Below are positions 16,166-20,615 of a DNA stretch of 20,615 nt, one piece after another (within the stretch, counting starts at the first letter, position 1; each line of letters begins with the position of its first letter). Under the pieces are notes generated by a model. That model had not been told where the DNA came from. It searched no databases and saw only the letters and a program-made list of their open reading frames with translations. The stretch is from CBDVBD01 sp965372135 (GTDB lineage Bacteria; Electryoneota; RPQS01; CBDVBD01). Made by a program: the position numbers and the translations under genes. The stretch spans positions 1-20,615 of the forward strand of contig CBDVBD010000046.1 in assembly GCA_965372135.1 (NCBI GenBank), read 5' to 3'.

Positions 16166-17176
16166 ATGAAGATTAGATTGATCATCAACCCCAAAGCCGG
16201 TGTGTACGTTAAAACAAAGCGTGCACATCCCCGGCTGGAAGACTATTTCCAGGGCTCTGGGCACAAAGTGGATTCGGTGGAGACCACTCAGCCCGGTGAT
16301 GGGGAGATGATCGCTCGAGAATGTGCTAAGAAGGGATTTGACTTGGTGGTGGCGGTTGGCGGGGACGGCACATTGAACGATGTGGCGAAGGGTGTGATAG
16401 GCACTTCCACCGCGATAGGTGTAGTACCTTTAGGCTCCGGCAATGGATTCGCACGTCATTTTAAAATCCCATTAATCATCCCCTGGGCGTGCAAATCCCT
16501 ATGGGAACCCAACTTCATCACCATCGACGTGGGGGAAATCAATGGACGCATCTTCCTTGTCACTTGCGGCATGGGGCTGGATGCCGATGTTAGCCTATCT
16601 ATGGATAAAGGATTGCGGCGCGGGATGTTAGCGTATTTCTGGCATGGAGCGGTAGGGTTGGCGAATTACCGAGCTCCAGAAGTAGTCCTGTCCTGGAATG
16701 ACCATATGATACGTGCCAACCCAATATTACTGACAGTGTGTAACTTATCGCAGTACGGTGGTGGATTCCGCATCGCACCCGGTGCCAAATGCGATGACGG
16801 ACACCTGGATTTATGCTGGATTCCTCCGTTAGGAACGCTGCCTTCCCTGTGGCACTTACCCCGGGTATTCGGCGGTAGCGCTGATCAAATTCCTGGATAT
16901 CATCGGCAACTGGTTAAAGAAGTCCGATTACTGCGCGACAATCCCGGGCCAGCCCACGTGGACGGAGATCCCTATATCGCCGAAGCGGAACTGAACATTA
17001 AAGTGATTCCGAGTGCCTTGAAAATCGCCATCCCCAGCCGAAGCTTCAAACCCTTCGTATTCCCCAATCCCTTTACCCCCGAATCCTTTCCCAAATCCCT
17101 CCAGGAAATCCGCGATTCGCTACGATCGCTTAGTGATCCCTACCAAACTCGCAATCAACAACCCAAAAACGATTAA
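16166..17176 (+). CDS. YegS/diacylglycerol-kinase-family lipid kinase
   Basis: This 336-residue protein belongs to the family that phosphorylates diacylglycerol, sphingoid or related lipids with ATP at the inner face of the membrane. The nucleotide motif GGDGT is at 65-69 in VVAVGGDGTLND. PLGSGNGFAR (88-97) is the second hallmark. IDVGEINGR (120-128), CGMGLDADV and HVDGD in the C-terminal half also fit. The N-terminal IINPKAG strand is canonical. Members are usually around 300 residues; here about 45 extra, proline-rich residues follow the last beta strand (from roughly 292), and the last 18 codons overlap the OPT gene on the other strand. ATG at 16166 has no ribosome site. The gene has its own promoter and a 130-bp gap after pyrE. 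The lipid substrate is not deducible. Confidence 0.88.
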   Translation: MKIRLIINPKAGVYVKTKRAHPRLEDYFQGSGHKVDSVETTQPGDGEMIARECAKKGFDLVVAVGGDGTLNDVAKGVIGTSTAIGVVPLGSGNGFARHFKIPLIIPWACKSLWEPNFITIDVGEINGRIFLVTCGMGLDADVSLSMDKGLRRGMLAYFWHGAVGLANYRAPEVVLSWNDHMIRANPILLTVCNLSQYGGGFRIAPGAKCDDGHLDLCWIPPLGTLPSLWHLPRVFGGSADQIPGYHRQLVKEVRLLRDNPGPAHVDGDPYIAEAELNIKVIPSALKIAIPSRSFKPFVFPNPFTPESFPKSLQEIRDSLRSLSDPYQTRNQQPKND

Positions 17177-19030
17177 CGACCCAATCACGGCAAATTCCCC
17201 CATCCAACCCTCCGCAAAATCAAACACCCAACCCATCGTTATAAACAACGCCAGCATTATTCCGATCAGCGCTTCCCCTGCTATTAATCCCGACGAGTAT
17301 AATATCCCCGCATCTTCCGACATCTTTTTATTCGCTCTGCCCCGATCCACAAACAGTTTAACCACTCCTCCCACCATCACTCCTGCTGACAGGCTCATGG
17401 GTAAATACAGTCCCACCGCAAATGCCAGCGATGGGAGTCCAAGAAGTTCGACTATCACCGCCAATCCCATCCCAGTGAAAATTAATCCCCACGGGAGATC
17501 CCCCTGCATCACGCCTTTAATAATGGTCGCCATCAGGTTAGCTTGGGGTGCCTGCAACGGATTGGGATGCGCCGCATCCTGTACGAATCCGTAAGCATTG
17601 TTCAACAAATACAACGTAGCGCCAATCACCATCGCTGAGGTGAACACCCCGATAAATTCGCCGATCTGCTGCTTGTACGGTGTCGCGCCTACCAAGAAAC
17701 CGGTCTTCAAGTCCTGCGATGTGTCACCTGCAATACAAATCGCCACACATACCACCGCACCTACCGACAACGCCGCAATCATCCCGGAATGACCCACGTG
17801 CCCCATCGCCACGAAAATCAAGGTGGTGCCCAGTAATGTGGCGATAGTCATCCCGCTGGCTGGGTTGGATGATGATCCCACCAGTCCCACAATCCGCGAC
17901 GACACCGTCACGAAAAAGAACGAGAATATCACTACCAAAATAGCACCCATGAAGCTGGCAGGAGTGAAAAACCACACCGCCAATGCTAATATCGCCGAAC
18001 CCCAAAGGATAAATCGCATTGATAGATCTTTCTCGGTACGCAGCATTAGTTCCGGGCTGTCGGTATCTTTCCTTCGGCGTAATTCCGTGAAGCCCACTGA
18101 AAACGATTGGATAATGGTCGGCAGCGACTTCAACAGCGACAATATCCCACCGCCAGCCACTGCGCCTACGCCTATATATTTGACGAATGCATTCCGCACT
18201 TCGCCATCGGTCATATCTGCAATCGGACCACCGCTATGATGCAGGAAATCCACCATCCCATCGCCGTAGTAGCTGAAAAACGGTACCAAAATCAAGCCGC
18301 TTAAGGCTCCGCCGGCAAAGATGATCGACGAAATCCGGGGACCAATTATGTATCCCACGCCCAACAATGCCGGAATCGCATCCAACGACAACACCAAATT
18401 CCGCACCAACCGGATAGGAATCGCCACCGTCTCATGCCAAAAACCGAATCCGCTCATCAGGAACTTATACACCGCACCAGCCGCCACACCCAAAAACACC
18501 GGCGTAGCCTGCGTTCCCCCTTTATCACCGGCTTTCAATACTTCCGCGCATGCAGTGCCTTCCGGGTACGGCAGCACCTTGTGCTCCTTTTTGATTAAAT
18601 ACTTCCGCAAAGGAATCATAAACAACACGCCCAAAAATCCCCCCAGGGCTGCGATGATGAAAATCTGCGTTAAGGTCGGTTGCGGGATTCCCGGAAATTC
18701 CGCCCCCCAGATGAACAGCGCCGGAATTGTGAAAATCACTCCCGCCGCCAACGATTCCCCGGCGGATCCCACCGTCTGCACCATGTTGTTTTCCAATATA
18801 GTTCCCCGGCGCAGAATTCCCCGCAGTATCCCCATCGATATCACCGCCACCGGAATCGACGCCGATACCGTCATACCCACATACAGCCCCAGGTATGCGT
18901 TGGCTGCCCCGAACACAATCCCCAATATGATGCCCAATATTACCGCTTTGATAGTAAATTCCGCCATGGATTTTTCCGGCGGCACATAGGGCTGAAACTG
19001 TTCTACCGATCCATTATTAGTGCTGTCCAA
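17120..19030 (-). CDS. OPT-family oligopeptide/metal-chelate transporter (second copy)
   Basis: This 636-residue polytopic membrane protein carries the same signatures as the first OPT gene: NAYLGLYVGMT (44-54), NNMVQTVGSAGESLAAG (81-97), LPYPEGTACAEVL (153-165), YIIGPRIS, DLKTGFLVGATPYKQQ and LAFAVGLYLPMS. The N-terminal core is 67/77 identical to the first copy, while loop regions such as VRNLVLSLDAIP and the LLNNAYGFVQDAAHPN stretch differ, so substrate specificity may differ too. The start is TTG at 19030, chosen because an excellent AAGGAGGTG ribosome site stands just upstream; the next ATG in frame (residue 22) has none. The 3' end overlaps the convergent lipid kinase gene by 57 bp. It is divergent from ecfT. 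No strong promoter was found for it. Confidence 0.92.
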   Translation of the reverse strand: MDSTNNGSVEQFQPYVPPEKSMAEFTIKAVILGIILGIVFGAANAYLGLYVGMTVSASIPVAVISMGILRGILRRGTILENNMVQTVGSAGESLAAGVIFTIPALFIWGAEFPGIPQPTLTQIFIIAALGGFLGVLFMIPLRKYLIKKEHKVLPYPEGTACAEVLKAGDKGGTQATPVFLGVAAGAVYKFLMSGFGFWHETVAIPIRLVRNLVLSLDAIPALLGVGYIIGPRISSIIFAGGALSGLILVPFFSYYGDGMVDFLHHSGGPIADMTDGEVRNAFVKYIGVGAVAGGGILSLLKSLPTIIQSFSVGFTELRRRKDTDSPELMLRTEKDLSMRFILWGSAILALAVWFFTPASFMGAILVVIFSFFFVTVSSRIVGLVGSSSNPASGMTIATLLGTTLIFVAMGHVGHSGMIAALSVGAVVCVAICIAGDTSQDLKTGFLVGATPYKQQIGEFIGVFTSAMVIGATLYLLNNAYGFVQDAAHPNPLQAPQANLMATIIKGVMQGDLPWGLIFTGMGLAVIVELLGLPSLAFAVGLYLPMSLSAGVMVGGVVKLFVDRGRANKKMSEDAGILYSSGLIAGEALIGIMLALFITMGWVFDFAEGWMGEFAVIGSLIVFGLLIASLVGITKRS

Positions 19031-19032
19031 AA

Positions 19033-19041
19033 CACCTCCTT
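19033..19041 (-). promoter_or_regulatory. Strong ribosome binding site deciding a TTG start
   Basis: On the minus strand AAGGAGGTG ends two bases before the TTG at 19030-19028. It is a near-perfect match to the 16S rRNA tail and supports the rare TTG initiation codon for the second OPT gene. Confidence 0.65.
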
Positions 19042-19152
19042 ATATTTCCTTAATAATCACCGATAAAATATCAATACCCCTAAACTAACAATCCTTTTAT
19101 AAAAAGCAAGAAAAAAATGCCGATTAACCCCTAAAGATGGTGCGCAGATTGC

Positions 19153-19181
19153 TTGACTTTGCCTAAAAAAATTCGTATAAT
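19153..19181 (+). promoter_or_regulatory. Near-consensus sigma-70 promoter for ecfT-truA
   Basis: TTGACT (19153-19158), a 17-nt spacer and TATAAT (19176-19181) match the consensus at 11 of 12 bases. The expected transcription start is near 19188, only about 11 nt before the ecfT ATG at 19199. Confidence 0.75.
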
Positions 19182-19198
19182 ACTTTGTTAAATACATT

Positions 19199-20011
19199 AT
19201 GGATCCGCTGCGCTACATCACCTTAGGACGCTACCTGTCCATTGACTCCGCACTCCATCGTCTCGATCCCCGGACTAAGATGTTGGGAACATTGGCGTTA
19301 ATGGTGCTGGCGTTCCTCAAGGATTCCCTGCCGTCCCTGATATTTTTGGGAGTGGTGGTCATCGTAGCGGGCTTCATCGCCCGGATCCCCAACAGCATGC
19401 TCTTTCGCAATATCAAGCCCTTTACCTGGCTTTTGGGATTGACACTGCTGTTCCACGGCTTCTTTACCCCCGGTGATACACTGTTAATCATTCCGGGATT
19501 GGGCTGGGACATCACCGTGCAAGGGCTTCACAACGGCTTGTTGTACATCCTGCGCATTGCTTACATGATTCTCCTATCCGCGGTAATGTTGTACAGTACG
19601 GCTCCGTTGGAAATCACCGACGGATTGGAATCGCTGCTATCGCCCTTGAAACGCTTGAAAGTCCCCACCGGCGAATTGGCGATGATGATCTCTATCGCCC
19701 TGCGGTTCCTGCCCACCTTGATCGAAGAAGCCGACCGCGTGCGCAAAGTTCAAGTGTCCCGCGGCTTGAACCTGGAAGGATCGCTGGTTAAGAAAATCAA
19801 AGGATTGATCCCATTGATACTCCCCTTGTTGATGTCATCGCTGCGTAAAGCCGAGGAATTGGCGGTTGCCATGGAAGCCAGAGGATACCGGGGAGGTGAA
19901 GGGCGCACTCATTACCATATCCTGCAGTACCGCACCGGGGATGCTATCGCGGCAGTGGGATTGGCGGTAGTGGCGGTAATCTTTCTCACTCTGCCCGGAT
20001 TCAACCTGTAG
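19199..20011 (+). CDS. ecfT: Energy-coupling factor transporter membrane subunit EcfT
   Basis: This 270-residue membrane protein couples ATPase subunits (EcfA) to vitamin- or metal-binding S components. It begins with the typical YLSIDSALHRLDPRTK segment (12-27) and has several membrane spans. The two coupling motifs are SRG (187-189, in VQVSRGLN) and ARG (227-229, in AMEARGYR), normally contacting the two ATPases. No ecfA gene precedes it; the second OPT gene is divergent upstream and the strong promoter is directly in front, so the ATPases and S components must lie elsewhere. The ATG has no ribosome site and a very short predicted leader. truA starts 8 nt after its stop, an arrangement known from many bacteria where ecfT and truA are adjacent. 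Confidence 0.9.
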   Translation: MDPLRYITLGRYLSIDSALHRLDPRTKMLGTLALMVLAFLKDSLPSLIFLGVVVIVAGFIARIPNSMLFRNIKPFTWLLGLTLLFHGFFTPGDTLLIIPGLGWDITVQGLHNGLLYILRIAYMILLSAVMLYSTAPLEITDGLESLLSPLKRLKVPTGELAMMISIALRFLPTLIEEADRVRKVQVSRGLNLEGSLVKKIKGLIPLILPLLMSSLRKAEELAVAMEARGYRGGEGRTHYHILQYRTGDAIAAVGLAVVAVIFLTLPGFNL

Positions 20012-20019
20012 CCGTCATC

Positions 20020-20615
20020 ATGGAAGACACCACCAATTATCGACTGTTATTGGAATACGACGGCACCGATTTCTTCGGGTGGCAGGTGCAGGTTGGTTGC
20101 CGGACGGTGCAGGGGGATTTGGAAACCGCGTTGCAGCAGTTAATGGGCGAGCAGATCCGGGTGGCAGCGGCTGGACGTACCGATACCGGCGTCCATGCCC
20201 TGGGCCAGATGGCATCGTTTCAAAGCGCCAAATTCCGCGAGACGGAAGTGGTTACCAACGCCTTGAACGGCACTATGCCGCTGGATGTCCGCATCCTGGA
20301 AACCAGCATCGTACCACCGGATTTCCATGCCCGGTTTTCCGCCACCTGGCGGCACTATCGCTATCGGATTATCCTAAAACCCAGCGCCTTGGAGTGGAAT
20401 CGCGCCTGGTATCCCCTTTTCGATGTGGATTGGGATTTGGTGGAATGCGAATCGAATGATTTCTTAGGAACGCACGATTTTACCGCTTTCTCCAAAGCCG
20501 GCGGCGACAGCGATAACCCTGAATGCGATATCCAGTCGATCGTGTGGCAGCGCGATGGTCAAGACATACAGATGGACATTAAAGCCAACCGTTTCTTGCA
20601 TCATATGGTGCGGGG
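20020..20615 (+). CDS. truA: tRNA pseudouridine(38-40) synthase TruA, 3' end missing
   Basis: The first 198 residues are present; the frame is open at the window end. TruA converts uridines 38-40 of the tRNA anticodon arm to pseudouridine. Visible motifs are YDGTDFFGWQ (13-22), the catalytic aspartate D55 in AGRTDTGVHALGQ, HARFSATWRHYRYRI, THDFTAFSK, and FLHHMVRG at the right edge, all in normal order and spacing. Full-length proteins are about 250 residues, so about 50 are missing. ATG at 20020 lies 8 nt after ecfT without a ribosome site, so translational coupling is likely. Confidence 0.92.
   Translation, partial: MEDTTNYRLLLEYDGTDFFGWQVQVGCRTVQGDLETALQQLMGEQIRVAAAGRTDTGVHALGQMASFQSAKFRETEVVTNALNGTMPLDVRILETSIVPPDFHARFSATWRHYRYRIILKPSALEWNRAWYPLFDVDWDLVECESNDFLGTHDFTAFSKAGGDSDNPECDIQSIVWQRDGQDIQMDIKANRFLHHMVR

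Noticed and set aside
20079..20459. 126-codon plus-strand ORF within truA
   Set aside because: Out of frame with truA, whose motifs run intact through the region.

Overview
The window is a bacterial chromosomal segment, densely packed on both strands. It shows no rRNA, tRNA, CRISPR array, transposase or phage gene. Three clues suggest a Gram-negative, uncultured relative of the FCB group (the wider Bacteroidota/Calditrichota/Marinimicrobia/Zixibacteria assemblage): an exported subtilase with a C-terminal type-IX-like (Por) sorting domain, an exported Ig-like repeat protein, and a predicted exported HEAT-repeat protein. Unlike typical Bacteroidota, several genes have strong Shine-Dalgarno sequences and E. 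coli-like -35/-10 promoters. The exact phylum cannot be resolved by eye.

Layout. 1-1804 (-) is the N-terminal 601 residues of an exported protein made of about 125-residue tandem repeats; it runs off the left edge. 2098-5437 (-) is a likely two-gene unit, a small DUF2914 protein followed by a secreted S8 protease. 5483-5950 (+) is a divergent PTS IIA (PtsN-like) gene. 5992-8675 (-) is an aminotransferase whose stop codon nearly abuts an exported UshA-like 5'-nucleotidase. 8807-10741 (-) is the first OPT-family transporter. 10968-16035 (+) is a likely transcript carrying an exported protein of about 34 HEAT repeats, a D-2-hydroxyacid dehydrogenase and pyrE. 16166-17176 (+) is a YegS-type lipid/diacylglycerol kinase with its own promoter. 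Its 3' end overlaps by 57 bp the 3' end of a second OPT transporter (17120-19030, -). 19199-20615 (+) is ecfT followed by truA, which runs off the right edge.

How they fit together. Several products concern the envelope and nutrient salvage: a secreted protease, two oligopeptide/metal-chelate (OPT) transporters, an exported nucleotidase, an amino-acid-type aminotransferase, an ECF transporter membrane subunit and pyrE. A peptide- and nucleotide-scavenging lifestyle is a reasonable inference, but no single pathway is complete here. The two OPT genes are close paralogues (67 of 77 residues identical over one hand-aligned N-terminal stretch) and bracket the HEAT-pyrE-kinase block.

I found no convincing new defence or mobile system. 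The best leads are the large exported HEAT array, a shared AATTCGTATA/-10 element placed 17 nt before two start codons (HEAT gene and ecfT), and a dyad that brackets the -35 box of the lipid-kinase promoter. No intergenic gap exceeds 300 bases; the largest (1805-2097) holds a good sigma-70-type promoter.
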